The translations under genes were made by a program, and so were the position numbers. Shown piece by piece: positions 16,584 to 25,717 of a stretch of DNA of 64,000 bases. The notes below the pieces were generated by a model. That model was not told the origin of the DNA and searched no databases. It worked only from the letters and a program-made list of their open reading frames with translations. Numbering within the stretch: position 1 is the stretch's first letter; each line of letters begins with the position of its first letter. Source of the DNA: Akkermansiaceae bacterium UBA6138 (GTDB lineage Bacteria; Verrucomicrobiota; Verrucomicrobiia; Verrucomicrobiales; DEV007); NCBI GenBank assembly GCA_002422425.1, contig DIVG01000026.1:1-64000 (forward strand), read 5' to 3'.

Positions 16584-17906
16584 ATGAAATACCTCGAAAT
16601 TCCTTCGGATCTCTTCACTAAAAATCGCGCCCGCCTGTGTCGATCACTCCCCGACTCCGCTCTCGCCGTGGTTCATTCAGCCGACATCCCTTGGCGCAGT
16701 GGCGACGGATCCATGCTTTTTATCCAGAACTCCGACCTCTTTTATCTCACCGGAATCGATCAGGAGGAAACGATCCTCCTCCTCTGTCCCGGACATCCCG
16801 ACCCGAATCTGCGTGAGGTCCTCTTCGTCCGCGAGACTTCCGAACTCATCGCTATCTGGGAAGGGCACAAGGTCACCCACGAAGAGGCGACAAAAATCTC
16901 CGGGATCGGCAGCGTCAGGTGGACGAACGAGTTCGACGCCGTCTTCCGCCGCATGACCCGGCTCGTTGATACAATTTTCCTCAATCACAACGAGCACGCC
17001 CGTTCCGGTGCGCCGGTGAATTTTTCAATCGACGACCGGTTCCGGCATCATTGCCAGAAAAAATACCCGAGCCATCGCTACGCGAGACTTGCACCGGTTC
17101 TCCACCGGCTCCGCATCGAAAAATCGTCGGAAGAAATCGCCCTGACACAGACCGCCTGCGACATCACCGCGCGGGGGTTTGAGAGGATTCTTGGTTTTGT
17201 CAGGCCGGGAGTGGTTGAATACGAGATCGAGGCCGAACTCCTCCACGAGTTCGTCAGGCACGGTTCTCGGGGTTTCGCCTACCAGCCCATCATCGCCTCG
17301 GGCGCGAATGCGAATGTGCTCCACTACATTACCAATGATCAGGTCTGCCACGACGGCGATCTTGTCCTCCTTGATGTCGCCGCCGAATATGCGAACTACA
17401 ACGCCGACCTCACCCGCACCATCCCCGTAAACGGGAAATACACCCCGCGGCAGCGCGCCGTCTACGAGGCCGTCCTCCGCATCCTGCGGCTCTGCATCGA
17501 CGAGCTCATCGTGCCCGGCAAACACATGAAAAAAGAGTTCCATCCCGAGATGGCCCGTGCCCTCGAGGAGGAACTCATCGCCCTCGGGCTCATCGAGGCT
17601 GAGGTCGTCGCGACCGAGCGCACGCAGGGGGATCTCCCCGAGGAAAAACGGGCCTACCGGAAGTATATGATGCACGGCGTCTCCCACAGCCTCGGGCTCG
17701 ACGTCCACGACGTCACCCCGGTCGAGGCCGTCTTTGTTGAGAACATGATCGTCACCGTCGAGCCCGGCATCTACCTACCCGAAGAGGGCTTTGGCATCCG
17801 CCTTGAAAATGATATCGTCGTGAAAAAGAGCGGCAATATCGACCTGATGGCTTCCATCCCGATCGAACCCGAGGAGATCGAAGCGCTCATGGCCCGAAAA
17901 TCCTGA
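16584..17906 (+). CDS. pepP: Xaa-Pro aminopeptidase (aminopeptidase P, M24 family)
   Basis: Metalloprotease that removes the N-terminal residue from peptides with proline at position 2. The 440-residue protein has the N-terminal aminopeptidase P domain (FIQNSDLFYLTGIDQEETIL) and the pita-bread catalytic fold with the five metal ligands visible: LLDVAAEYANYNADLTRT (two Asp), HGVSHSLGLDVHD (His), VTVEPGIYL (Glu) and GIRLENDI (Glu). Length is typical (E. coli PepP is about 440). Start ATG at 16584. It is separated from the sigma-54 activator by about 100 bases of divergent promoter region, and from the enolase-superfamily gene by 17 bases on the same strand, so those two may be co-transcribed. 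Confidence 0.94.
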   Translation: MKYLEIPSDLFTKNRARLCRSLPDSALAVVHSADIPWRSGDGSMLFIQNSDLFYLTGIDQEETILLLCPGHPDPNLREVLFVRETSELIAIWEGHKVTHEEATKISGIGSVRWTNEFDAVFRRMTRLVDTIFLNHNEHARSGAPVNFSIDDRFRHHCQKKYPSHRYARLAPVLHRLRIEKSSEEIALTQTACDITARGFERILGFVRPGVVEYEIEAELLHEFVRHGSRGFAYQPIIASGANANVLHYITNDQVCHDGDLVLLDVAAEYANYNADLTRTIPVNGKYTPRQRAVYEAVLRILRLCIDELIVPGKHMKKEFHPEMARALEEELIALGLIEAEVVATERTQGDLPEEKRAYRKYMMHGVSHSLGLDVHDVTPVEAVFVENMIVTVEPGIYLPEEGFGIRLENDIVVKKSGNIDLMASIPIEPEEIEALMARKS

Positions 17907-17923
17907 CAACTTCTTATTCTATC

Positions 17924-19321
17924 ATGTCCGCCTCCAGCAAAAACGCCTCCATCCGCGAAGTCACCCTCTATTTTCTCCCCGTCGAAATGCGGGTGCCGCT
18001 CAAATTCGGCAATCAGGTCGTCGAATCCGTCACCTGCGCCCGCGCCCGCATCGTCGTCGAGGGCACCGACGGCAAAACCGCCGTCGGCTGGGGCGAGACC
18101 CCCCTCGCCGTCGCCTGGGTCTGGCCTTCCTCTCTCACCTACGAAGAGCGACACACCGCGATGAAAGACTTCACCCTCCTCATCGCGAAAACGTTGAATG
18201 ACTGGCGCGAGGCCGGGCATCCCCTCGAGCTCGGCTTCGACTTCATCGAGCACCGCCTCCACGCCCTGCAGGATGAATTCAATTCAACCCGCCCCGTCGA
18301 ATCCGCCCTGCCCCACCTCGCCGCGCTCGTCTGCTTTTCACTCTTCGACATCGCCGTCCACGACGCCTACGGGCAGCTCCACGAGTGCCGCACCTACGGC
18401 ACCTACCACGCCGACTTCATGTCGCGCGATCTCGGCGACTTCATCGAGCCGCTCGCAGGGTTCCCCTCCTTCAAAGGCAAATACCCGGCCGACTTCCTTG
18501 TCGCCCATCCCACCCTGAAGCTCCCCGTCTGGCATCTCGTCGGCGGACTCGATCCGCTCGGCGAAGATGAACTCACCGGCACTGAACCACAGGACGGCTA
18601 CCCGACCATGCTCACCGACTGGATCGCCGAAGACGGACTTGACTGTCTCAAGATCAAGCTGCGCGGCAACGACGCTGCCTGGGACTACGACAGACTCGCC
18701 AAGATCGGCCGCATTTCCCGCGAGACCGGGGTGACCTGGCTCACGACCGACTTCAACTGCACCGTGACCGACCCCGCTTACGTCAACAAAATCCTCGACC
18801 GGCTCAAGGACGAGGACCCCGTCACCTACCAGAAGATTCTCTACGTCGAACAACCCTTTCCCTACGACCTCGAGGCCAACCGCATCGACGTGCGCAGCGT
18901 CAGCGCCCGCAAGCCACTCTTCATGGATGAGAGCGCCCACGACTGGAAATTGGTGCGGCTCGGACGCGAACTGGGCTGGACCGGCGTCGCCCTCAAGACC
19001 TGCAAAACCCAGACCGGCGCCCTCCTCAGCCTCTGCTGGGCCAAGGCCCACGGCATGACCCTGATGGTGCAGGACCTCACCAACCCGATGCTCGCGCAGA
19101 TCCCGCACTTCCTCCTCGCCGCCCACGCCGGCACGATCATGGGCGTGGAGTCCAACGGGATGCAGTTTTACCCCGAAGCGAGCGCTCCGGAGCGACACGT
19201 TCATCCGGGGTTGTTCAAGAGAAAAGCGGGCGTCCTCGACGGTTCAACTCTTTCGGAAAAAGGGTTCGGCTATCGGGTTGAGGAAGTGGAGAGGGAGTTG
19301 CCGGAGGCCGTTTTCGGGTGA
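17924..19321 (+). CDS. Enolase-superfamily protein (mandelate racemase/muconate lactonizing enzyme-like)
   Basis: A 465-residue member of the enolase superfamily. The N-terminal capping domain (about 1-190) is followed by the beta/alpha barrel. The KxK acid/base motif is present as CLKIKLRG. Metal ligands can be read in WLTTDFNC (Asp), YVEQPFPY (Glu) and LFMDESAHD (Asp), and a Lys at GVALKTCKTQTG matches the second active-site base. These features support a working enzyme acting on a carboxylate substrate (epimerase, dehydratase or cycloisomerase), but the substrate cannot be told from sequence. The length is about 80 residues above a typical member, mainly in the N-terminal half. It follows pepP closely. 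Confidence 0.85.
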   Translation: MSASSKNASIREVTLYFLPVEMRVPLKFGNQVVESVTCARARIVVEGTDGKTAVGWGETPLAVAWVWPSSLTYEERHTAMKDFTLLIAKTLNDWREAGHPLELGFDFIEHRLHALQDEFNSTRPVESALPHLAALVCFSLFDIAVHDAYGQLHECRTYGTYHADFMSRDLGDFIEPLAGFPSFKGKYPADFLVAHPTLKLPVWHLVGGLDPLGEDELTGTEPQDGYPTMLTDWIAEDGLDCLKIKLRGNDAAWDYDRLAKIGRISRETGVTWLTTDFNCTVTDPAYVNKILDRLKDEDPVTYQKILYVEQPFPYDLEANRIDVRSVSARKPLFMDESAHDWKLVRLGRELGWTGVALKTCKTQTGALLSLCWAKAHGMTLMVQDLTNPMLAQIPHFLLAAHAGTIMGVESNGMQFYPEASAPERHVHPGLFKRKAGVLDGSTLSEKGFGYRVEEVERELPEAVFG

Positions 19322-19342
19322 GAGTCGCGTCGCGACAAAGTC

Positions 19343-19792
19343 TCACTCGGTCGAGGTCCGCGTCTCGTTTTTCAGAGCCGCCGCGAGCGTGTGCCACGCT
19401 AGAGTGGCACATTTAACCCGCGCAGGGAACTTCCGCACGCCGAGCAGGGCGGCCAGCTCTCCAAGAGCAAAGGGATCGACAGTCGGTTCCTCCTTCGCGG
19501 TGAGCATCTCGACGACTTCGTCAATCTTTGCATCGAGATTGGAGCCGCTGAGACCCTTGATCGCCTCCGTCATGATCGACGCCGAAGCCCGCGAGATAGC
19601 GCAGCCCTCCCCGGTAAACTTCACCGCCTCGACGAGGGGACCACTCTGCCGCACGAAGATCTTCAGCCTGTCGCCGCAAAGCGGGTTGTAGCCCTCGGCT
19701 TCATGGCTGTGCGGGATGAGTTCACCCTCGTTACGGGGGCGCTTGTTGTGGCTCAGGATAATCTCCTGATAGAGGTCTTCGAGGTTATCCAT
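19343..19792 (-). CDS. sufU: SUF-type iron-sulfur cluster scaffold protein SufU
   Basis: Fe-S cluster assembly protein or cysteine desulfurase activator of the IscU/SufU fold. The 149-residue product starts at the ATG at 19792 (MDNLEDLYQEIILSHNKRPR), typical of SufU. Three Cys ligands are visible in the right contexts: NPLCGD, GEGCAIS, RVKCATLAW. A conserved Asp follows the first Cys, and SufU-type spacing between the second and third Cys is present. No other suf gene is near. Upstream on the same strand is tRNA-Leu. A 17-residue in-frame extension of the ORF upstream of this ATG was rejected. Confidence 0.92.
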   Translation of the reverse strand: MDNLEDLYQEIILSHNKRPRNEGELIPHSHEAEGYNPLCGDRLKIFVRQSGPLVEAVKFTGEGCAISRASASIMTEAIKGLSGSNLDAKIDEVVEMLTAKEEPTVDPFALGELAALLGVRKFPARVKCATLAWHTLAAALKNETRTSTE

Positions 19793-19902
19793 CGTGGAAG
19801 AAAATACGAACCGTGGAACGAGTCGGCAACTGGTCAAGGGCAAGAGAGCGATCCAACCCGTTCAGACCACTCAGCGTTCAGCGCCGAACCTCCCGCCAGC
19901 AA

Positions 19903-19984
19903 TACCGGGAACAGGACTCGAACCTGCACACCTTACGGCACTTGATCCTAAGTCAAGCGTGTCTACCAATTCCACCACCCCGGC
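19903..19984 (-). tRNA. tRNA-Leu (anticodon UAG)
   Basis: An 82-base tRNA folds on the minus strand. The acceptor stem pairs GCCGGGG with TCCCGGT (G-U at both ends) with discriminator A, as expected for Leu. The anticodon arm reads CTTGA-CTTAGGA-TCAAG, placing TAG in the loop. The variable arm is long (TGCCGTAAGGTGT region), marking a type II tRNA, and the T arm has the GGTTCGAGTCC motif. The 3' CCA is not encoded. It lies between sufU and a pair of 27-base tandem repeats. Confidence 0.95.
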
Positions 19985-20059
19985 CTTTCGCTGAAGCTAA
20001 GGTGCCATCACCCGCAAAGAAGACAAGCCGCGAGGTCAGGGATTTTAGGCGATTCGCTT

Positions 20060-20116
20060 CCCGAGAAAACCCAATAGAGGGCCAGGCCCGAGAAAACCCA
20101 ATAGAGGGCCAGGCCC
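20060..20116. repeat. Two tandem copies of a 27-bp repeat
   Basis: The unit CCCGAGAAAACCCAATAGAG continued by GGCCAGG occurs at 20060-20086 and again, without a visible change, at 20087-20113, followed by CCC and an AT-rich tract. Each copy ends in GGGCCAGG that joins the next CCC to give GGGCCaGGCCC, so each junction can form a small GC hairpin. It lies upstream of tRNA-Leu and of the SNF2 gene promoter. Not long enough to be a CRISPR and has no spacer. Its role is unknown. Confidence 0.85.
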
Positions 20117-20145
20117 TTTTTAAAATTTGGTTTAGATAAAAACTC

Positions 20146-20174
20146 TTGGTGATTTATTCGACAGCTACTAATTA
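20146..20174 (+). promoter_or_regulatory. Putative sigma-70-type promoter of the SNF2 gene
   Basis: TTGGTG (20146-20151), 17-base spacer, TAATTA (20169-20174) lie in an AT-rich stretch that contrasts with the GC-rich surroundings. The predicted start site is about 85 bases before the ATG of the helicase gene at 20267. Assigned on hexamers and spacing only. Confidence 0.45.
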
Positions 20175-20266
20175 CGAAAAAATGAAATGTTTTTTATCAT
20201 TGCGTTGTTCTGCAGGGATGGCGGATCGGATTGAATTCACACGGATCGGGGTTACTTCTTCGCCCC

Positions 20267-23200
20267 ATGAGCGATCCCGTAGCACTCAGCCGCCAGTTCC
20301 TCTCCGACACCGGCGGTTGGAAGGAGATGAAGGAAGCCCGGGCGATCCATGCGGCGGGCCGGGTCTCGGAGGCCGTCTACCGCAACGGTCTCCTCGAAGG
20401 GATCGTGCGCGAAGGGAGCAAGTCGCTCAAGGTCCGTCTCGAGTTCCGATCGCGGACCAATGTGGTGAATCATTGCCCCTGCTTCCGGGCGAGACGCGAC
20501 GGGATCATCTGCGCCCATGCCCTCGCGACGGGGCTGGAGGTGCTCGAACCGACCGTGCCGAGGACGGCTCCGGCTGGCCAGATAGGGCAGGCATCGACGG
20601 GAGGCGGTCCCGCGAGCGTTCGTCCGCCTGCCGTGGAGCTGAGCCCGGACTGGCCGCGGCTCACGGAGATAGCGGACGAGGCGGCGACTCCGGGACAGTT
20701 GTTCCTCGTGATTGCTCCGAATCTCGCGGCGGCGTGGGAAAAAGGACGCCTCACCGTCGGCGTCGAAGTGTCTATCGAGGGAGCGCGGCGGCTCCTTAAG
20801 GCAGTGCCCCCCGGGACGACCCTCTTCCTCGACACGGGGGACGCCTTTCTCTACCGCGCCCTGCAGCAACTCTCGCCGACGGAGGTGCCGGGAATGCTGC
20901 TGATTGCGGCCGATGCCTTTTCACAACTGCTCGCGACGGTGCCGGGGCATCCGGGAATCACGCTCGGGAAAAACGAAGCACTTCACGTCTCCCCCCGACC
21001 CCTCCGCCCGGCCCTGAGGCGGCACAAGAGTCTGCGCTTTCGAGTGGAATGGGCGACCGGACAGATTCCGCTGCTCGCCCCGTCGGGGAGCTGGGTCTTT
21101 GACGGGAAAAATCGGCTCCAGCCCGTTGCTCACGGTCTCGGGTCGGAGGCGATGGCACTGCTCGGCGACGGGCTCAGCCTCGATTCGGCCGCTTTTGCGA
21201 CGACGTTTCCCCTGTGGCAGGACCATTTTGACACAAGCGGCATCACTCTTTCCCGGCCGAAGCCAACGGTGCGGCTGGAGCTCGAAGGTTCGCTCAATCA
21301 CCTCGACGCGGATCTCGCTTTTACCTACGGAGACGAGGTCATCGCGGCGGCGGCGGACAGACCGGCGGTGCAGGAAAAGGGAAACGTCCTCGAGCTGTCC
21401 GACCTCGCGACGGAAAGGGCGGCTATCGCCGAGCTCGAGGCGGCGGGATTCGGGCGTCGGGGATCGGAGGGGCGTTTTGTCTTGAAGGACAAGGCGGCGA
21501 TTTTGCAATTTCTCGCGCATGGCTACCCCGCTTTCCAGCGGCGATGGGAGACGAGCACGAAAGAGCGATTCGATCATGCCCTCGGGCAGGTCGAGCCCAT
21601 CACCACGACGATGCATTTCCGCCCCGGCGGGGAGGACTGGTTCGCGCTGGAGATCGATTTCGGGACACCCTCGGGAGAGTCCATCTCGCGGCAGGAGATC
21701 CAGCGACTCCTCCAGATGGGTCAGGCGGGTAAGCCGGTCGCGGGTGGAAAAATCGCGGTGCTCGACACCGGTCTCGCGGGCAGTCTCGGAGAAATCATCA
21801 GCGACTGCGATCCCGAGCAACTCCAGCCGGGAACCTACCGGGTCGATCAGGCGCAGGCGGGTTATCTGCGCGAAACGGTAAGCGAGCTGGGCTTCGGCGC
21901 GGACGGGGTGTTGCCCTGGAAAAGTGCGGGGGAGGCGATCCGTTTTTACGACCTCTCCGACGAACTCAGCGCGACCTTGCGTCCCTACCAGCGCACCGGC
22001 GTGGAGTGGATGCAGGGCCTCGCCTCGCAGGGCATGGGCGGCATCCTCGCCGATGACATGGGTCTGGGAAAAACGCTTCAGACTTTGTCCTTTCTTTACT
22101 CGGTGGGTGGTTCGGCGCTGGTCGTGTGCCCATCCTCGCTCGTCCACAACTGGGTCGCCGAGGCGGAGAAATTTGTCCCCGATCTCAAGGCTGTCGCGAT
22201 CGAAGGGTCCGATCGGGAAAAGGTGTTGGCGGAACATGGCGACGCCGACATTCTCGTAACGAGCTACGCGCTGCTGCGTCGTGACGAGGGCTGGTATCAG
22301 GACCGCGAGTTTGATGTCGTCATTCTCGATGAGGCACAGAATATTAAAAATCCGGAGGCACAGGTCAGTCGGGCGGCGCATCGTCTCAAGGGCACTTATC
22401 GATTTGCCCTGACGGGGACGCCGATCGAGAACTCGGCGCAGGATCTCTGGTCCATCGCCCGTTTTGCCCTACCCGGGTATCTCGGCAGTCGCGAGACCTT
22501 CACGGATCGTTTTGTGAAACCGTTAGGATCGGTCGATGCTTCTTCTTCGGTGCGGGACCGGCTTGCGAGGAGGTTGCGTCCTGTCATCCTGCGCCGCCTC
22601 AAGAGCGAAGTGGCCCGTGACCTGCCGGAGAAAATCGAGCAGGTCGTCTTCTGCGATTTGAAACCAAAACAGCGCGAAGTCTACACCAAGCTATTGCAGG
22701 AGAGCAAGACCTCGCTGCTCGAGGCCGAAGGCGGACGCAAGCGCATGCTCGCGCTGACCGCGCTGCTAAGGCTGCGGCAGACCTGCTGCGACCTGCGTCT
22801 GCTCGGGCTGCGGGATCTCGCGGAAGAGGATGCGTCGGTCAAAGCGGAGGTCCTCGCCGAGCTGCTCGAGGAAGCGCTCGAGGGCGGTCATCGCGTCCTC
22901 GTTTTCAGTCAATTTGTGGAGATGTTACAGCTCATCGTGCCGCAGCTCGCCGCGAAACAAATCGATTTTTGTTACCTCGACGGTCAGACGCGGAACCGCG
23001 CCGATGTCGTGAAGCGATTTCAGACGAAAGAGGTGCCCGTCTTTTTGATCAGTCTCAAAGCCGGTGGCGTCGGGCTCAACCTCACCGGAGCAGACACGGT
23101 CATCCATGTCGATCCCTGGTGGAACCCCGCCGTCGAAGCCCAGGCGACTGACCGCGCCCACCGGATCGGGCAGGACCGCGTTGTAACGAGTTACAAGCTG

Positions 23201-23332
23201 ATTACGAGAAACACCGTCGAGGAAAAAATCCTTTCCCTCCAGAATCGCAAGCGCGCCCTGACCGCTTCCCTCCTCGGCGAAGCGGGCGATGCGCATCTGA
23301 GCGAGGGAGAGCTGATGAGTTTGTTTGAGTGA
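20267..23332 (+). CDS. SWIM zinc finger and SNF2-family helicase
   Basis: A 1021-residue ATP-dependent DNA translocase of the bacterial SNF2/HepA-like group. Near the N-terminus is a SWIM zinc motif with Cys70, Cys72, Cys82 and His84 (HCPCF, IICAHALA). The SNF2 ATPase spans roughly residues 560-1020: motif I as DDMGLGKTLQ (about 595), motif II as LDEAQNIKNP (about 687, DEAQ in place of DEAH), motif III as LTGTPIEN, and motif VI as QATDRAHRIGQ (about 958). Such proteins remodel nucleic acid-protein complexes; the SWIM domain probably binds DNA or protein. The start is the ATG at 20267; 12 upstream codons are open but less likely. It is isolated on the plus strand, convergent with hflC (six bases between stops). 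Confidence 0.93.
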   Translation: MSDPVALSRQFLSDTGGWKEMKEARAIHAAGRVSEAVYRNGLLEGIVREGSKSLKVRLEFRSRTNVVNHCPCFRARRDGIICAHALATGLEVLEPTVPRTAPAGQIGQASTGGGPASVRPPAVELSPDWPRLTEIADEAATPGQLFLVIAPNLAAAWEKGRLTVGVEVSIEGARRLLKAVPPGTTLFLDTGDAFLYRALQQLSPTEVPGMLLIAADAFSQLLATVPGHPGITLGKNEALHVSPRPLRPALRRHKSLRFRVEWATGQIPLLAPSGSWVFDGKNRLQPVAHGLGSEAMALLGDGLSLDSAAFATTFPLWQDHFDTSGITLSRPKPTVRLELEGSLNHLDADLAFTYGDEVIAAAADRPAVQEKGNVLELSDLATERAAIAELEAAGFGRRGSEGRFVLKDKAAILQFLAHGYPAFQRRWETSTKERFDHALGQVEPITTTMHFRPGGEDWFALEIDFGTPSGESISRQEIQRLLQMGQAGKPVAGGKIAVLDTGLAGSLGEIISDCDPEQLQPGTYRVDQAQAGYLRETVSELGFGADGVLPWKSAGEAIRFYDLSDELSATLRPYQRTGVEWMQGLASQGMGGILADDMGLGKTLQTLSFLYSVGGSALVVCPSSLVHNWVAEAEKFVPDLKAVAIEGSDREKVLAEHGDADILVTSYALLRRDEGWYQDREFDVVILDEAQNIKNPEAQVSRAAHRLKGTYRFALTGTPIENSAQDLWSIARFALPGYLGSRETFTDRFVKPLGSVDASSSVRDRLARRLRPVILRRLKSEVARDLPEKIEQVVFCDLKPKQREVYTKLLQESKTSLLEAEGGRKRMLALTALLRLRQTCCDLRLLGLRDLAEEDASVKAEVLAELLEEALEGGHRVLVFSQFVEMLQLIVPQLAAKQIDFCYLDGQTRNRADVVKRFQTKEVPVFLISLKAGGVGLNLTGADTVIHVDPWWNPAVEAQATDRAHRIGQDRVVTSYKLITRNTVEEKILSLQNRKRALTASLLGEAGDAHLSEGELMSLFE

Positions 23333-23338
23333 GGTCTC

Positions 23339-24448
23339 TCACTGCGCCAACACCGGAGCCACCGCTGCCGGTCCAGACGCCGGCGGAGCAGGTCTTGGCG
23401 GGACAGCGGGGACGGGTCTTGAAACTGCCGGTGCAGACTCGACCGCCGCCGCTTCTCCCACCACATCGGCCGAGTTGCTCGGTCCGACAGGTTTCACAGC
23501 CTTCAGGTATTTGAAGAGATCACTGTCAGTCGAGAGGACCACAGTGCCCCCGCCGAGGGTGCTACGGTAGAGGTCCATAGTGCGGACGAACTCGTAAAAG
23601 TCTGCCGCTTCGGGGGAGATGTTGAAGGCTTTCGCGTAAATCTCGGTAGCTTTGGCGTCGGCTTCACCCTTGGTCGTCTCGACAATCTTGTAAGCGCCGG
23701 ACTCGATCTCGCGGAGTTCTTTTTCCATGTCACCGAGGATCTTGGCGGCTTCGCCGGCCCCTTCGGAACGAAATCGCTCGGCGATCTGCTGGCGCTCGGA
23801 GACCATGCGCTCGTAGATGCGCTCCTGGACGCCCTCGTTGTAGTTGATGCGCTTGAAGCGGATATCGAGGAGCTCGATGCCGAACTCGGCGAGCTTATCC
23901 TTGGCGGTGTCGTAGATCTCCTTCTCAAGCAGGGCGCGACCGCGGCGGATGGGGATGAGCTTGCCGACAGTGCCGCTCTTGTCGGCTTCGGCGAGGTCCG
24001 CATCGACCTGGACGCTGCGTTCTTTGGTGGTGCGGATGATCTCGATGAGTTCGTGCTTCGCGACGGTGTTCCGCGTCTCGGACCCGAGGATGTCATCGAG
24101 TCGTGACTGGGCGGTGCGCTCATCGCGCAGTTTCTCAAAGAAGCGCAGCGGATCGACAATCATCCAGCGGGCGTAGGTATCGACGATGATATAGGTTTTG
24201 TCCTTCGTCGGCATCTCGGTGGTGCGGCCGTCCCACTCGAGGATGCGGCGGTCGAAGGAGTTGATCTTCTGGAGGAAGGGGATCTTGAACTTGAGCCCGG
24301 GTTCGGTGACGGGTTCTCCGACGAGTTTACCGAACTGGGTCACGATAACCTGGTCGGTCTCCTTGACGGTGTAAATCGCACCCGAGACGATTAGCAAAAA
24401 GATGACGAGGGTGATGGCGACGAGGCAGCCGAATCCTGATTTTTTCAT
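23339..24448 (-). CDS. hflC: HflC, SPFH/Band 7 membrane protease modulator
   Basis: Inner-membrane protein that forms with HflK a large periplasmic cage around FtsH and limits its proteolysis. The 369-residue product has one N-terminal transmembrane helix (about 7-29), the SPFH domain (VIVTQFGKLVGEPVTEPGLK, ARWMIVDPLRFFEKL), then a long helical region (ERMVSERQQIAERFRSEG, KGEADAKATEIYAKAF) as in HflC. The C-terminal tail of about 45 residues is Pro/Ala-rich (VSRPVPAVPPRPAPPASG), which E. coli HflC lacks. It follows hflK by 37 bases. Confidence 0.92.
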   Translation of the reverse strand: MKKSGFGCLVAITLVIFLLIVSGAIYTVKETDQVIVTQFGKLVGEPVTEPGLKFKIPFLQKINSFDRRILEWDGRTTEMPTKDKTYIIVDTYARWMIVDPLRFFEKLRDERTAQSRLDDILGSETRNTVAKHELIEIIRTTKERSVQVDADLAEADKSGTVGKLIPIRRGRALLEKEIYDTAKDKLAEFGIELLDIRFKRINYNEGVQERIYERMVSERQQIAERFRSEGAGEAAKILGDMEKELREIESGAYKIVETTKGEADAKATEIYAKAFNISPEAADFYEFVRTMDLYRSTLGGGTVVLSTDSDLFKYLKAVKPVGPSNSADVVGEAAAVESAPAVSRPVPAVPPRPAPPASGPAAVAPVLAQ

Positions 24449-24485
24449 GGGAAAGTATGGTGTTTGATGTGACGCGATGCGGCGA

Positions 24486-25517
24486 TCAGCGATTGGCGGG
24501 AGCGGGGTTGGGGGCGCGGGTCGGTGCCACGACCGGGGCCGGGGCGATCTGGTTTAGCGGGAGGAAAGGGAGCACCTGATTGGCGCCTTCGTCCATCACG
24601 ACCATGCCGCCTAGGCGAGGAATGACTTCCTCCAGCGTCTCGAGGTAGATGCGGCGCCGGGTCACGTCGGACGCCTTTTGATACTCGGTAAAAAGAGCGG
24701 TGAAGCGGGCGGCGTCGCCTTCGGCTTCGTTGATACGCTGGGTCGCGTAGCCCTCTGCTTCGCTGATCATTCTCTGGGCATCGCCGCTAGCCTTGGGGAC
24801 GGCGCGATTGTAGTCGCCGTTGGCGATGTTGATCGATTTTTCCTTTTCCTGCTGGGCATTGTTGACTTCGTTGAAAGAGGCCTGCACCGGCACGGGCGGG
24901 TCGACATCCTTCAACTGGACCTGATCGATCGTGATCCCGAGGTTGTAGAGAGTAACGAGTTCCTTGAGGCGTTGATTGGACTCGTTCTCGATCTCCTGCC
25001 GGCCGATCGTGATGACTTCGTCGACGGTGCGGTCGCCGACGACCTGGCGCATGACCGACTCGCTCGCGTGGCGCAGGGTGGCATCGGCGTCGCGCACTTT
25101 GAAGAGGTATTTCTCGGGCTCGGTGACGCGATACTGGATGACCCAATCGACGAGGACCGAGTTGAGATCGCCTGTGACCATATTACGTTCGAGCTCATTC
25201 TCTGCGCGGCCGCTCCACTGGTTGGGATTGGTAGCGCCGGGAGTGGAGAAGCCGAATTCCTGTTTCAACTGGCGGGCGATCGGGACAGTGTAGACCTGGT
25301 CGATGCCGAAAGGGAGCTTGAAGTGCAAACCGGGCGGGACCGTCTCAACGTGTTTGCCGAATCTCAGGACGACGCCCGCCTCTTCCACTTCGATGGTGTA
25401 AAACGATCCGCCGGCGGCGATGAGCCCGAGAAAAGCGGCGATCCCGATCGCGACAAGCTTTCCACTGAAGGACGGGGTTTTGATTTCGATAATATCTTTA
25501 CCTACCTGGATGCGCAT
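24486..25517 (-). CDS. hflK: HflK, SPFH/Band 7 membrane protease modulator
   Basis: Partner of HflC in the FtsH-regulating membrane complex. From the ATG at 25517 the product has 343 residues with one transmembrane helix (KLVAIGIAAFLGLIAAGGSF, about 16-35), the SPFH domain (VEEAGVVLRFGKHVETVPPG), VNWVIQYRVTEPEKYLFKV-like core here as LVDWVIQYRV, and the helical part with EVNNAQQEKEKSI and SEAEGYATQRINEAEGD. The tail is Pro/Ala-rich. The reading frame is open another 44 codons upstream but that extension lacks conservation; a further Met lies six codons before the chosen start. First gene of the hflK-hflC operon and divergent from the Verru_Chthon cassette. Confidence 0.92.
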   Translation of the reverse strand: MRIQVGKDIIEIKTPSFSGKLVAIGIAAFLGLIAAGGSFYTIEVEEAGVVLRFGKHVETVPPGLHFKLPFGIDQVYTVPIARQLKQEFGFSTPGATNPNQWSGRAENELERNMVTGDLNSVLVDWVIQYRVTEPEKYLFKVRDADATLRHASESVMRQVVGDRTVDEVITIGRQEIENESNQRLKELVTLYNLGITIDQVQLKDVDPPVPVQASFNEVNNAQQEKEKSINIANGDYNRAVPKASGDAQRMISEAEGYATQRINEAEGDAARFTALFTEYQKASDVTRRRIYLETLEEVIPRLGGMVVMDEGANQVLPFLPLNQIAPAPVVAPTRAPNPAPANR

Positions 25518-25621
25518 TAAAGACAGTAAGGGCATTAAGCGGACGTGCCAGTTACAATTCACGACTGCTTTTCTCCGCGGCGAATAGGGGCGGGAGGCGG
25601 TCGCGTTGAGAGTTTTGTCAT

Positions 25622-25672
25622 ACGGAGAGGAAAAGAGTTGAGTTTCCACGGCAGAATCTCTTTTATCTCCGT
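25622..25672 (+). promoter_or_regulatory. Promoter of the Verru_Chthon cassette within an inverted repeat
   Basis: TTGAGT (25638-25643), 17-base spacer, TTTTAT (25661-25666) form a reasonable sigma-70 promoter 51 bases before the first cassette gene. An interrupted inverted repeat encloses it: ACGGAGA-GG-AAAAGAG (25622-25637) pairs with CTCTTTT-A-TCTCCGT (25658-25672), leaving a 20-base loop. The right arm covers the -10 box, so a bound protein or a cruciform could block it. The promoter is assigned from hexamers; regulation is inferred. Confidence 0.45.
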
Positions 25673-25717
25673 GAGGAAGTCGTCCACACCTTTCTGCGCT
25701 AATCCGCTACCGCGGCC

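Noticed and set aside
19391..19410. Inverted repeat GTGCCAC...GTGGCAC resembling a hairpin terminator
   Set aside because: It lies within the sufU coding sequence at the conserved CATLAW region and has no T tract.
20060..20116. CRISPR-like repeat
   Set aside because: Only two directly adjoining copies with no spacer between them and no cas gene in the window.
20921..22381. 486-codon minus-strand open frame inside the SNF2 gene
   Set aside because: The plus frame carries all helicase motifs; the antisense frame has none.
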